Assembly (NCBI RefSeq): GCF_000812565.1
Contig: NZ_JTAM01000016.1
Location: 20,241 to 84,240 of the forward strand
From: Flammeovirga sp. OC4
GTDB taxonomy: Bacteria > Bacteroidota > Bacteroidia > Cytophagales > Flammeovirgaceae
DNA: 64,000 bases
Direction: 5' to 3'
A program made the position numbers and the translations under genes. Of the stretch, positions 17,582 through 26,352 are shown piece by piece. Each line of letters begins with the position of its first letter. Position 1 is the first letter of the stretch. The notes below the pieces were generated by a model. It made no database searches. It saw nothing but the letters and a program-made list of their open reading frames with translations, and had not been told where the DNA came from.

Positions 17582-17618
17582 AAGCACTGAAGTTATAATA
17601 AACTTCAGTGCTTTTTTC
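17582..17618. terminator. Bidirectional terminator between convergent genes
   Basis: AAGCACTGAAGTT (17582-17594) pairs with AACTTCAGTGCTT (17601-17613), followed by T-run. It ends the SEC-C gene from the left and the signal peptidase gene from the right. Confidence 0.85.
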
Positions 17619-17636
17619 ATGAAAAGGAAAAATGTT

Positions 17637-18623
17637 TTAAAGTGATTTAAACATTCTGCTATTATCAAACTCTTTCAAGTTGAACAGTACAATGGTCCCT
17701 TTTCCATAAATATGATCTTCTGGTACGAACCCCCAAAATCTAGAATCTAAAGAATTGTGTCGGTTATCACCCATCATAAAATAGTAATCTTGTTGTACCT
17801 CGTATTCTTTTACTTCCTTTCCATCAATGAAAACTTTTCCTTCTACAAATTTTGCATTATTGTTTTCATACTTCAAAATGATAGGTAAATACAGCTGACG
17901 ATTCTTTGATGTCAGCTTAACAATATCACCTTTTTTAGGAACTCTTGTAGTAGGATAAAAATCAGCTTCTCTGCTTACTATGCTTTTCACTGCTTTGATG
18001 TGTGGATCTTTTCTAATGGCTTCCGCTTTCTGTTCAGAGATATGTACTATGAATTTTCTTTGTCCTGAAGGATAGACTTTATCGTTGTTATGATCATAAT
18101 GATACAGATCTAATTTTTCTAATTTCTTTTTCGATAAACCATTTTCTGTAATGACTTCAAACTGATGTTGTGTTTCTACATCATCAAACATCAATTGACC
18201 ATTGATATAAATATCAGCATTTTTTATTCGGATGGTATCGCCGGGTGTAGCAACACAACGTTTTAAATAGATTGTTTTTAAATCGACAGGCTTATCCTCA
18301 GGAGGGTAAAAGAAACCTACAATGTCTCCTTTTTCTACTTCTGAAAAACCAGGTAAACGATATGTAGGAAGTGAAATCCAATCTAAACCATAACCATGAA
18401 TCAATGGTAATTGTAATGGAGTAGCAGGAGTAATAGCTCCGTAATTTAATTTTGAAATAATAATGTGATCACCGGCTTGTATAGTAGGTTCTAGTGAACT
18501 TGTTGGAACTACACTTCGCCAGCCAATCAGCCACGAAAAAAGGGAGACCATAATCAGTACTTGAAAGAAATCTTTTATGGTACTCTTTCCTTCTTTTTGA
18601 ATTTTCTCTGCGTTAATTTTCAT
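17637..18623 (-). CDS. lepB: Signal peptidase I
   Basis: A 328-residue S26 peptidase with an N-terminal membrane anchor (about 17-36). The catalytic serine is Ser43 in VVPTSSLEPTIQAGD, where Leu replaces the usual Met, and the catalytic lysine is Lys121 in IYLKRCVATPGDTI. The late boxes YYFMMGDNRHNSLDSRFWG and VPEDHIYGKG are intact. An insertion between the two boxes (about 135-265) is typical of Bacteroidota enzymes. It removes signal peptides from exported proteins on the outer face of the inner membrane. The Leu substitution and the position on this replicon suggest an additional rather than sole copy; that is inference. Confidence 0.92.
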   Translation of the reverse strand: MKINAEKIQKEGKSTIKDFFQVLIMVSLFSWLIGWRSVVPTSSLEPTIQAGDHIIISKLNYGAITPATPLQLPLIHGYGLDWISLPTYRLPGFSEVEKGDIVGFFYPPEDKPVDLKTIYLKRCVATPGDTIRIKNADIYINGQLMFDDVETQHQFEVITENGLSKKKLEKLDLYHYDHNNDKVYPSGQRKFIVHISEQKAEAIRKDPHIKAVKSIVSREADFYPTTRVPKKGDIVKLTSKNRQLYLPIILKYENNNAKFVEGKVFIDGKEVKEYEVQQDYYFMMGDNRHNSLDSRFWGFVPEDHIYGKGTIVLFNLKEFDNSRMFKSL

Positions 18624-18862
18624 TTTGTTGATTTTGATTTGACACTTTATAGAACGTTTGTTTTAAGTCTAGTGAAACTATCAGTTACGAATATAGATTT
18701 AGAAATTATTCTTACCAATTATTTATACGATTACTCAAAAACTAAGTTGGAAGGAGAGGATAATTTTCCTTAACTCAACTCAGAAAGTTTACTTGAAATA
18801 CTATTTACTTTTTCTATTTTTGTAGAGGTAATAATACTTTTTCAACCTTGTCTTTACTTGTA

Positions 18863-19975
18863 ATGGAGAACGAATTTATTTATATCGCGTCAGCATTTTT
18901 TACACTTTTTTGTCTCACCCTAATACTATTATTCTTAAGTATTAATAGAGGAAAAAAGATAAAGGCTCAAACCATTTTATTGAATAAAAGAGATGATTCA
19001 GAAGAGCGTTATCAAGCACTTGAAAAAACATTAGAGCAAGTAAAGAAAGAAGCTCAGGAAAAATATTTTACTCTTGAGGAGCAATATAAGAAAGTAGAAA
19101 GTGATCGTGACCTAAAGCACCAAAACTTGGTACAGACAGCGGAAAGGTTACTAAAAGATCATACAGATTTCTTAGCCACTCAAGTGACGGCTAGTAATTA
19201 TGTGGAGACCAAAAATAAACTAGAAGAGGTTTTTGATTTCTGTTTAGCTCATGATTATGAAAATAAAGAAGCTTTAAAGCAAGCTCAGAAATCTTTGCAA
19301 CGTAAGTTTGAAGATCTAGTAAGAAAGGATCTAGAACAGCAATCACAAAATGAACTGAAGGATAAAATGAGAGAAGAGCGCACTTTCCAAGAAAAAGTAA
19401 AAGGAGAGTTGGAGCGTTTGGAACAAGAAAAATTATCCTTAGAGAGAGAATTACATAATGCACTTCATGCGGCAAACGAAAAGCAAGTACAGCAATTGCA
19501 ATTCAAATTAGATAGAGTGGAAGAGCACATTCAAAGAGCAGCAGATCAATCGTCAACTTCGACCACTTCAGGCTTTGTTTATATTCTTTCAAACTATGGA
19601 TCTTTTGGAGAAGAAGTCTTCAAAATTGGTTATACTCAGTCAGACAATCCACAAGCAGAAATCAATGCTTTAAGCGAAACTTTACCTTTTCCGTTTGATG
19701 TACATGCATTGATCAATGCTACTAATGCAGAGCAATTATATCAAACGTTAAAAGAAAGACTACAAAAGTATTCGGTCAATAAAGTAAACTTAGAAAAAGA
19801 TTTCTTTGCGGTTCCTCTTTCAAAAATAGTAGAAGTAGGAGAGGAGTTTGAAGGAAAGTTTGCTTATGAAAAAGAACCTGAGGCTTTAGAATATTTTCAG
19901 TCAATGGAGACTTCAGTAGAAGACCTGGAGTATCTACTTCAAGTGAAACGACAACAGCAAAATACTGAAGGGTAG
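18863..19975 (+). CDS. Membrane-anchored coiled-coil protein with T5orf172/MUG113-type GIY-YIG-like domain
   Basis: 370 residues from ATG 18863; an in-frame TTG at 18848 would add five. One membrane helix (about 3-27; YIASAFFTLFCLTLILLFLS) is followed by a long Glu/Lys/Gln-rich coiled coil (about 40-235). The C-terminal domain (about 237-335) matches the T5orf172/MUG113 branch of the GIY-YIG superfamily: GFVYILSNYGSFGEEVFKIG, then YTQ, and later LEKDFFAVPLSKIVEV. Related DUF4041-type proteins occur in phage and defence settings, but usually without a membrane helix. Nuclease activity is uncertain. Confidence 0.75.
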   Translation: MENEFIYIASAFFTLFCLTLILLFLSINRGKKIKAQTILLNKRDDSEERYQALEKTLEQVKKEAQEKYFTLEEQYKKVESDRDLKHQNLVQTAERLLKDHTDFLATQVTASNYVETKNKLEEVFDFCLAHDYENKEALKQAQKSLQRKFEDLVRKDLEQQSQNELKDKMREERTFQEKVKGELERLEQEKLSLERELHNALHAANEKQVQQLQFKLDRVEEHIQRAADQSSTSTTSGFVYILSNYGSFGEEVFKIGYTQSDNPQAEINALSETLPFPFDVHALINATNAEQLYQTLKERLQKYSVNKVNLEKDFFAVPLSKIVEVGEEFEGKFAYEKEPEALEYFQSMETSVEDLEYLLQVKRQQQNTEG

Positions 19976-20098
19976 TTTTAGCATCTATATTTACTGTTTG
20001 AGTCGTTAATATTTCCTTTTAGGCTACACGTTGTTATACTCTTTATTTTTTAATCCGTAGGTATAAGTAATCTTAGATAAATAATTACTTATACTTAA

Positions 20099-21208
20099 AT
20101 GAAAATGGATGTAACTACTACAACTACGAAGACAAACAACCCGTCATCGGGTCGAATTGTTTTCCTGGATTATCTGCGTGTGATTTCTATTACGATGGTC
20201 TTAATGGTACATGCCATAGAACTCTTTTACCTTGCCGTAGATCATGTGTCCATGAAACCCGGAGATGATTTTTGGGTCGCTCTGATGAGTAGTCCTATTA
20301 GGGCTTGCGTTCCCCTTTTTGTAATGGCCTCTGGCTATTTACTGGTTCCCGTAAAAGATACCCCAAGTGTTTTTTATAAGAGAAGGTTTACAAGAATCCT
20401 CTATCCCTTTATAGTTTGGTCTGTGCTTTACGCTATCGTTCCTTATCTTTTTGGAGCCGATAACTTCGAAGTGATGCAAAGAAAAATGACCACTTTACTC
20501 CACAACTTTAACTTAGAATCAGGACACCTTTGGTTCGTGTATATGTTGGTGGGTGTTTACTTATTCTTACCTATTATATCTCCTTGGTTAAAAACAGCCT
20601 CTAAACGGTTTATAGAGTTTTACCTTGTGTTGTGGTTTATCACAAGTTTCCATCATTTCGCAAAGTTAGCTTTTCCTACAGGAGTATTTGGAGAAGTATT
20701 CTGGAATGAGTTTCATTCACTCTTTTACTTTTCAGGTCACTTAGGTTTTATTGTTCTAGCCTTTTATTTCAGAAAGTTTGTGAACTTGGATAAAACGAAA
20801 AGTAGAATTTTAGGATTGGTTATTTTCCTTGTAGGCTATGCGATTACTTTTACAGTATTCAGAGAGATGTTGGCATATACCAATGAAATCTACTTTGTAG
20901 AATTACCTTTCCGTTTTTGCACACCAAATGTGATTTTAATGACGATCGGTTTATTCTTAATGATCCGTACCATCGATTATCAAAATGAAAAAGTATACAA
21001 GGTGGTGAAAGAACTTTCAAGATTAAGTTACGGAGTTTATCTATCCCATTTATTCTTTATTGGGCTTTCATGGACTTATGTAGTACAGCCGATGAATTTA
21101 TCTACACCTGTTTCTATCTTATTAGTAACGGCTTTGACTTGGATAGCAAGTTATATATTAGTGAAGTTATTGTCTTACCTTCCAAAGAGCAAATACTTTG
21201 TAGGATAG
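20099..21208 (+). CDS. Membrane acyltransferase, acyltransferase_3 family
   Basis: 369 residues with about ten membrane segments. The family signature starts at RIVFLDYLRVISITMVLMVH, continues with SPIRACVPLFVMASGYLLV, RRFTRILYPFIVWSVLYAI and HLWFVYMLVGVYLFLPIISP, and ends with LSRLSYGVYLSHLFFIGLSW. Members move acetyl or other acyl groups onto extracellular sugars (peptidoglycan, O-antigen, exopolysaccharide). There is no attached SGNH domain. It stands alone, with a large hairpin downstream; the acceptor cannot be inferred. Confidence 0.9.
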   Translation: MKMDVTTTTTKTNNPSSGRIVFLDYLRVISITMVLMVHAIELFYLAVDHVSMKPGDDFWVALMSSPIRACVPLFVMASGYLLVPVKDTPSVFYKRRFTRILYPFIVWSVLYAIVPYLFGADNFEVMQRKMTTLLHNFNLESGHLWFVYMLVGVYLFLPIISPWLKTASKRFIEFYLVLWFITSFHHFAKLAFPTGVFGEVFWNEFHSLFYFSGHLGFIVLAFYFRKFVNLDKTKSRILGLVIFLVGYAITFTVFREMLAYTNEIYFVELPFRFCTPNVILMTIGLFLMIRTIDYQNEKVYKVVKELSRLSYGVYLSHLFFIGLSWTYVVQPMNLSTPVSILLVTALTWIASYILVKLLSYLPKSKYFVG

Positions 21209-21263
21209 AGATCATGAGGTAAGAGGTAAGAATGAAGAGTTATTTTTACCTTATTCAAAATAA

Positions 21264-21336
21264 TTGGAGAAGTCTCCCGGAATTCGAAATGTGATATTAG
21301 CGCCGTTTTAATTTCGAAACCGAGAAACTTCTCCAA
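21264..21336 (+). terminator. Long imperfect hairpin after the acyltransferase gene
   Basis: TTGGAGAAGT (21264-21273) and TTCGAAAT pair with ATTTCGAA and ACTTCTCCAA (to 21336), followed by a short T-rich stretch. The arm contains GAAGTCTCCCG, the same core as the short two-hairpin repeats elsewhere, so it may be a derived copy reused as a terminator. Confidence 0.55.
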
Positions 21337-21452
21337 CTTTATTTTAATAGCTATTATTGTTTAGTATTCCGTGTGGACGTTGAAGTGCAATATCCTTACA
21401 ACGAACCACAAGAAATCTTAACTTCTTCCCTCTTAATTCTTAACTCAAAATT

Positions 21453-21860
21453 TTATCTTTTCAATTTTACAATACTGTGTGTCACTTTACCCCACACTTT
21501 AATTTCTTTTTTAGAAATAGAATAAGGCGTAGACCAATAACCTTCACTTGCCATCCTGAAAATTCTAAAATCATTATTGATGTAAGCAATAAATAAATCT
21601 CCTGATTTTAAGTCTTCTCCTTTGGCAACAACTAGATAATCTCCGGTGGCTAATCTCCACTCGGGAATGTCTCTACTCATTTTACAGAAGAAAGTATTGT
21701 ATCCTCTCTCTATAATGTCATCTGCTGAAATATCGCTTTCAGCAAAATCTTTCGCTGGACTAGGGAAGCCTGTAGCTTCCAAATATTCTTCTTTAAATTT
21801 TTCTCCTTCTCTATCGAATTGCAATTCTTCAATTTCTCCCATCTCTTTAACAATTTTCAA
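21453..21860 (-). CDS. UmuD-like (S24 family) protein lacking catalytic residues
   Basis: 135 residues if translation starts at TTG 21860, or 129 from ATG 21842. GFPSPAKDFAESDISADDII followed by RGYNTFFCKMS and ATGDYLVVAKG lines up with UmuD/LexA peptidases from the Ala-Gly cleavage region onward. The usual GDSM is RDIP here, so the catalytic serine is absent, and the usual lysine in the VKR position is replaced (FRIFRM). No umuC gene is adjacent. It is probably a non-cleaving structural or regulatory relative, or a decaying copy, though the frame is intact. A perfect palindrome lies 150 bp upstream. Confidence 0.75.
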   Translation of the reverse strand: MKIVKEMGEIEELQFDREGEKFKEEYLEATGFPSPAKDFAESDISADDIIERGYNTFFCKMSRDIPEWRLATGDYLVVAKGEDLKSGDLFIAYINNDFRIFRMASEGYWSTPYSISKKEIKVWGKVTHSIVKLKR

Positions 21861-22011
21861 TTTGACAGTGCAATGACTGTGGGTAAGTATTTTTTAAGTA
21901 AGTCAATAAGGGAGATACGTGTTTACATCTCAAAGATAAGTAATGATAAAAAAATAAACAAATTAATGTTTAAAAAATAAACTTATTGATTTGTTAGGTA
22001 TTTTTTGAAAT

Positions 22012-22028
22012 AGGTCAATAATTGACCT
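22012..22028. promoter_or_regulatory. Perfect 17-bp palindrome, operator-like
   Basis: AGGTCAAT-A-ATTGACCT lies about 150 bp upstream of the UmuD-like gene. A half-site AGTCAATAA occurs near 21900. It is the right size for a dimeric repressor; whether it serves the UmuD-like gene is inferred. Confidence 0.5.
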
Positions 22029-22189
22029 TATAGAATGCGATATAAGCGGTTTTTATGCATTAGATGATAAATGTATAGTTTAATGAGATTAAAGTGATTA
22101 GTGTACTTTACAGAGGCTTTAAAAAGGTGTTTTGTATCTATGGTTTAGGTAGAATGATAGTGAATTATATTTATTTATTCTATCACCTT

Positions 22190-22535
22190 AAGTACACTAA
22201 ATTATCGTCAACTTTCAAGCTTCTTTCTTCTTCGGTTTTGTCTTGGAACAAAAAGAAGCAAAAAATTCAAGGCTTAGAAGTCAAAAGCTAAATTCCACTT
22301 CTCTCGCCTATTGAAAGGATAACTCGATCAAAACTTCACCGTTTTGAGATGCTCAGACAGCAAAATCATTTTTACGGCTCAATCCATGAAATTACTAACG
22401 CTTTTCCCTTCAAGGCCAAGGAAAGCACTACCAAACGAATAAGGTAAGAAAGACCACTGGAGCTAATGTTAAGCGATAGCTTCATTTGTGTCCTACAGAG
22501 CATCAGAAATCTCCTGATTTCACATCTCAATAAAT
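22190..22535 (+). repeat. Dispersed hairpin-rich repeat, copy D
   Basis: Aligns with copy C through AAAAGCTAAATTCCACTTCT, the CTTTTCCCTTCAAGGCC block and the end hairpin AGAAATCTCCTGATTTC. A short insertion interrupts the first half, and the terminal repeats are decayed (ACACTAAATTATCG at left). A 65-codon frame at its left edge is not a gene. Confidence 0.75.
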
Positions 22536-23078
22536 AGGTTTTGCTACAGCTCCTATATCAACTCATTGCAATTGAAAGTGACCTACTGTAGAGAAGCAAT
22601 GTTTTACACCTTACGCACCATAACACGAACCAGAATTACACTATAAAACATTTTACATTCCAGATTCTAATTCATTTCTTTGATAGGAAAGCTACATCAT
22701 GCTGTAAAACTCTATTAATTAAAATTATAAAAAAGAGAAAGATGTAGTTAAATGTAAATAATGTTACAAGGTTGCATATGTTAAAAAGTGGGTGCTTTTT
22801 AATGAAATTTTGCTTTTCACACTTCATTGTTATTGAAGTTGTCGTGAATTATATTACATTCGGTTAAAAGGTTGTAAAACAGTTGTTATTAATGTTATCA
22901 ATCTATGCAAAAGTGTGTTTTTCAGTGTCCTTAAATGCATGTTATTTACACATTTTTCATAATTTTTTTTAAAATTTATTTTTTAACCCTATACATTTGA
23001 ATTGTCACAGAGACGCTTTAAAAGAAAGCTAATTTAATTTAGTTTTTTAGAGCACTTTTTTAACCTGACGTAATTGAA
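22536..23078. promoter_or_regulatory. Leader region of the PUL, with candidate promoter box
   Basis: 543 bp before the first sulfatase. TACATTTG at 22992-22999 fits the Bacteroidota -7 box TANNTTTG and would give a leader of about 70 bases; the matching -33 box is not clear. Near 22575-22640 lies a decayed reverse copy of the small palindrome seen at 43237. The remaining AT-rich DNA contains no ORF. Confidence 0.4.
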
Positions 23079-24698
23079 ATGAAGTACATATTATACCTAC
23101 TATTAACAAGCCTATCTGTGAGTTTATTCGCACAGAATGCTGACAGACCTAATATTATTTTTATCATGTCTGATGACCACGCATTACAAGCGGTGAGTGC
23201 ATACGGACATGAGGTTTCTAAAATTGCACCTACTCCTAACATTGATCGCATTGCCAATGAAGGTATTCAATTTGATCAAAGCTTTGTGACCAATTCTTTA
23301 TGTGGTCCTTCAAGAGCAACAATGTTGACAGGAAAGTACAGTCATAAGAATGGTTTCAGAGCCAATACTGATAAGTTTGATTCTTCTCAGCAGACATGGA
23401 TCAGCTTATTACATGAGGCAGGATACACTACAGGTGTAGTTGGTAAATGGCATTTGAAAAGTACACCAAAAGGATTTGATTATTGGAATATCTTAAATGA
23501 TCAAGGAGAGTATTACAATCCTGATTTTATTTCAAATGGTGATACAACACGCGTAGAAGGGTATACAACGGATTTGGTGACAGATTATTCTTTAGATTGG
23601 ATCAAGGAACAGAAAGATTCAGATAAGCCGTTTGCTTTATTGATTCACCATAAAGCACCGCACAGAAACTGGATGCCACCGATTCGTTATGCGAATGAGT
23701 TTGATAATGTGGAGTTTCCAGTGCCGGACAATTATTTTGATGATTATGAAGGGCGTCAGGCAGCAGCAGAACAGGAAATGGTGATTTATAAAGACGCTCA
23801 GGAAGGACATGACTTGAAAATGTCAGTGGCAGTGGGATCAGATGAGTGGAGAAAAGACATCTGGCCTCATCTATTCGATAGGTTAACCGATGTTCAGAAA
23901 GAGGCTTGGTTTAAGGCGTATCGTGCTAAAAATGATAAAATGAATGCTTCTCAAATGACGGAAAAAGAGATGGCATTGTGGAAATACCAAAGATATTTAC
24001 AAGATTATTGTGCGACTGTAAAGGCGGTCGACGAGAATGTCGGTCGTGTGTTAGACTACTTAGATGAACAAGGTTTGACGGAGAATACCATCGTAGTGTA
24101 TACTTCAGATCAAGGGTTTTACTTAGGTGAACACGGTTGGTTCGATAAGCGATTTATGTATGAGGAGTCGTTTAAAACGCCATTAGTGATGCGTTATCCA
24201 AAAGCAATTAAGGCGGGAAATACGGCTCAGGCAATGGTACAGAACATTGATTACGGACCAACCTTCCTTGACTATGCAGGGGTTGCTATTCCTGAAGATA
24301 TGCAAGGAAAATCGTTGAAAGCAGTGGCTGAGAAGGGAAAAACACCGAAGGATTGGAGAAAATCAGTGTACTATCACTATTACGAATACCCTGGTTTCCA
24401 TATGGTGAAAAGACAGTATGGTGTAAGAACAGAAAGATATAAATTGATCCACTTCTATAACAATATTGACACTTACGAATTTTATGATCTAAAGAAAGAT
24501 CCTTCTGAAATGAATAACCTGATTGATGCTCCTGAGTATCAAGACGAAATAGCTTCACTAAGAGTAGAATTAGCACGCTTGATGGAAGAAGCTGAGGAAC
24601 CGCCTTATGAGTCGTGGAAAAACACTAACTATCGCAAGGAGGCCCGTATGAGAAGGTTGAAAGAGAAGAAGATGAAGGCACAATCAAAAACAAAATAA
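23079..24698 (+). CDS. Exported S1 sulfatase, first gene of the PUL
   Basis: 539 residues with a signal peptide (1-19, ending LFAQ). The metal site begins at PNIIFIMSDDH, and the formylglycine motif is C75-G-P-S-R, so a maturase must convert Cys75. Later landmarks are VVGKWHLK, HHKAPHRNW and IVVYTSDQGFYLGEHGWFDK. The C-terminal DUF4976-like part runs to the Lys-rich end. It removes sulfate esters from a carbohydrate in the periplasm or at the surface. It opens a rightward unit: the GH144-like gene starts 27 bp downstream. The exact sulfated sugar cannot be read from sequence. Confidence 0.93.
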   Translation: MKYILYLLLTSLSVSLFAQNADRPNIIFIMSDDHALQAVSAYGHEVSKIAPTPNIDRIANEGIQFDQSFVTNSLCGPSRATMLTGKYSHKNGFRANTDKFDSSQQTWISLLHEAGYTTGVVGKWHLKSTPKGFDYWNILNDQGEYYNPDFISNGDTTRVEGYTTDLVTDYSLDWIKEQKDSDKPFALLIHHKAPHRNWMPPIRYANEFDNVEFPVPDNYFDDYEGRQAAAEQEMVIYKDAQEGHDLKMSVAVGSDEWRKDIWPHLFDRLTDVQKEAWFKAYRAKNDKMNASQMTEKEMALWKYQRYLQDYCATVKAVDENVGRVLDYLDEQGLTENTIVVYTSDQGFYLGEHGWFDKRFMYEESFKTPLVMRYPKAIKAGNTAQAMVQNIDYGPTFLDYAGVAIPEDMQGKSLKAVAEKGKTPKDWRKSVYYHYYEYPGFHMVKRQYGVRTERYKLIHFYNNIDTYEFYDLKKDPSEMNNLIDAPEYQDEIASLRVELARLMEEAEEPPYESWKNTNYRKEARMRRLKEKKMKAQSKTK

Positions 24699-24725
24699 TT
24701 CAATAACATCACATTCACTATCTAT

Positions 24726-26342
24726 ATGTTTTTATCCTATTTTACTATACTAATAACACTGTTTACTTCTTTTGGTGAGCCTGTCACTGATAAGAAAAAG
24801 AAGCTGGCAGATGAAGAAACACGTTTTGAAGAAGACGTAAGAATCTTCAATGAAACACATGAAGCGACCTTCCGCTATTTTTGGGAATGGGCGCACCCTG
24901 TATCAGGCTTGACACCGAGAAGGTCATTGAAAAACAAACGTTACGATATTGGTATTGGAGCTTCGGGCTTTGGTATTCAAGCGATTATTGTGGGTGCTCA
25001 CAGAGGTTGGGTGACAAGAGAAGAAGTGGTGGATCACCTTTTGAAAGTGACGGATTTCTTAGAAAATAAAGCCGTTAGGTATCATGGAGTATTTCCTCAT
25101 TTGATTCATGGGGAAACAGGACAGCTGATCAAATTTGCTGGTCAGGATGGTGCTGATATTCAGGAGACTTCCAACATGATGATGGGCCTTTTGGTAGCAA
25201 GAGCTTATTTTGATAAAAATACACCAAAGGAGAAGCAGTTAAGAGAAAATATTACGAAGCTTTGGGAAGCGGTAGACTATACCGTACATGAATACCAAGA
25301 CGGTTTATGGTGGAATCATTCTGATAATCAGGAAGAAAATAACGGTTTGAAGCTCTTGATGAAAGGCTACAATGAGGCAATGACGAGTTATGTACTTGCT
25401 TTAGGTCACCCTAAACATGCCATCAAAAAGTCTTCGTACCAAGCGTATGTCAATGGAAAGAACTTTGTCAATGGTAGAAAATACTTCGGTTATACATTGG
25501 ATTTAGGAAAACCAAAAGGTGGACCGTTGTACTTGGCACAGACGCCTTTTGTGACCATGGATCCAAGAGATATGCAAGACCAATACACATTTTATTGGAC
25601 AAGAAGCATCGCTCATTCATTGATCAATTGGACGTATTGCTTCAAGTTTGCTCCAGAGGAATACGGTTACTCTCAAGAAGATTGGGGATTGACAGCTTCG
25701 CAAATTCCAGGAGGCTATAATAACAGAGCGGGGCCTTCCAAAGACAAAGGTGTGATTGCTCCATCGGGTGCTTTAGGGGTATTTCCATACGTGCCGTATC
25801 AGTCCATGATGGCATTGAGAAACTTCTATGAAAATCATAAAGAAGGACTTTGGGACAAGTATGGGTTCAAAGATGCGTATTCTATCAAAGATAATTGGTA
25901 TTCAGATCGTTACTTAGGTTTGGATCAAGGTAGAACGGTCATTATGATGGAAAACTACCGTAGTGGTTTGTTTTGGGAATTATCAAAGAAGATTCCTGAA
26001 TTACAAGTCGCAAAAGAAAAGATGGAGATTCATTCTCCAGACCACAAAACAGGATTTCCACTAGCAGTAAAAGAGAATATATCACAAAGAGTACAATTAA
26101 TTCGACATCCTGAATTGAAAGCTTATCATCTGGATTATTTCTTAGAAAATAAAGGAAAAGTGAGCTTTGAATTTGAAACTATAAATGGTGTAGTGACTAC
26201 TTTATTTCCCTCTAAATCTAAATCAAAAGGAATGCATCAATTGGTCTTCAATAAAGGACAATTCCTTTCAGGCACTAAGGGAAAAATTATTATGAAAATT
26301 GACGGTAAACCAACAAACGAACTAGCAGTACAACTTTATTAA
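24726..26342 (+). CDS. GH144-like endo-beta-1,2-glucanase (glucoamylase-domain protein)
   Basis: 538 residues with an N-terminal signal. It carries the (alpha/alpha)6-barrel signatures of the family once called glucoamylase-like: TFRYFWEWAHPVSGLTPRRS, IGASGFGIQAIIVGAHRGWV, VFPHLIHGETGQ, ADIQETSNMMMGLL, WGLTASQIPGGYNNRAG, VIAPSGALGVFPYVPYQSM and LDQGRTVIMMENYRSGLFWE. Characterised GH144 members cut linear beta-1,2-glucan to sophoro-oligosaccharides. The last 90 residues form an extra beta-rich domain. The GH3 gene follows after 10 bp, the same pairing known from Bacteroides beta-1,2-glucan loci, which supports the substrate assignment. Confidence 0.85.
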   Translation: MFLSYFTILITLFTSFGEPVTDKKKKLADEETRFEEDVRIFNETHEATFRYFWEWAHPVSGLTPRRSLKNKRYDIGIGASGFGIQAIIVGAHRGWVTREEVVDHLLKVTDFLENKAVRYHGVFPHLIHGETGQLIKFAGQDGADIQETSNMMMGLLVARAYFDKNTPKEKQLRENITKLWEAVDYTVHEYQDGLWWNHSDNQEENNGLKLLMKGYNEAMTSYVLALGHPKHAIKKSSYQAYVNGKNFVNGRKYFGYTLDLGKPKGGPLYLAQTPFVTMDPRDMQDQYTFYWTRSIAHSLINWTYCFKFAPEEYGYSQEDWGLTASQIPGGYNNRAGPSKDKGVIAPSGALGVFPYVPYQSMMALRNFYENHKEGLWDKYGFKDAYSIKDNWYSDRYLGLDQGRTVIMMENYRSGLFWELSKKIPELQVAKEKMEIHSPDHKTGFPLAVKENISQRVQLIRHPELKAYHLDYFLENKGKVSFEFETINGVVTTLFPSKSKSKGMHQLVFNKGQFLSGTKGKIIMKIDGKPTNELAVQLY

Positions 26343-26352
26343 TGGTAACAGC

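Noticed and set aside
22094..22291. 65-codon rightward frame
   Set aside because: It runs from intergenic DNA into repeat copy D with no domain or conserved start.
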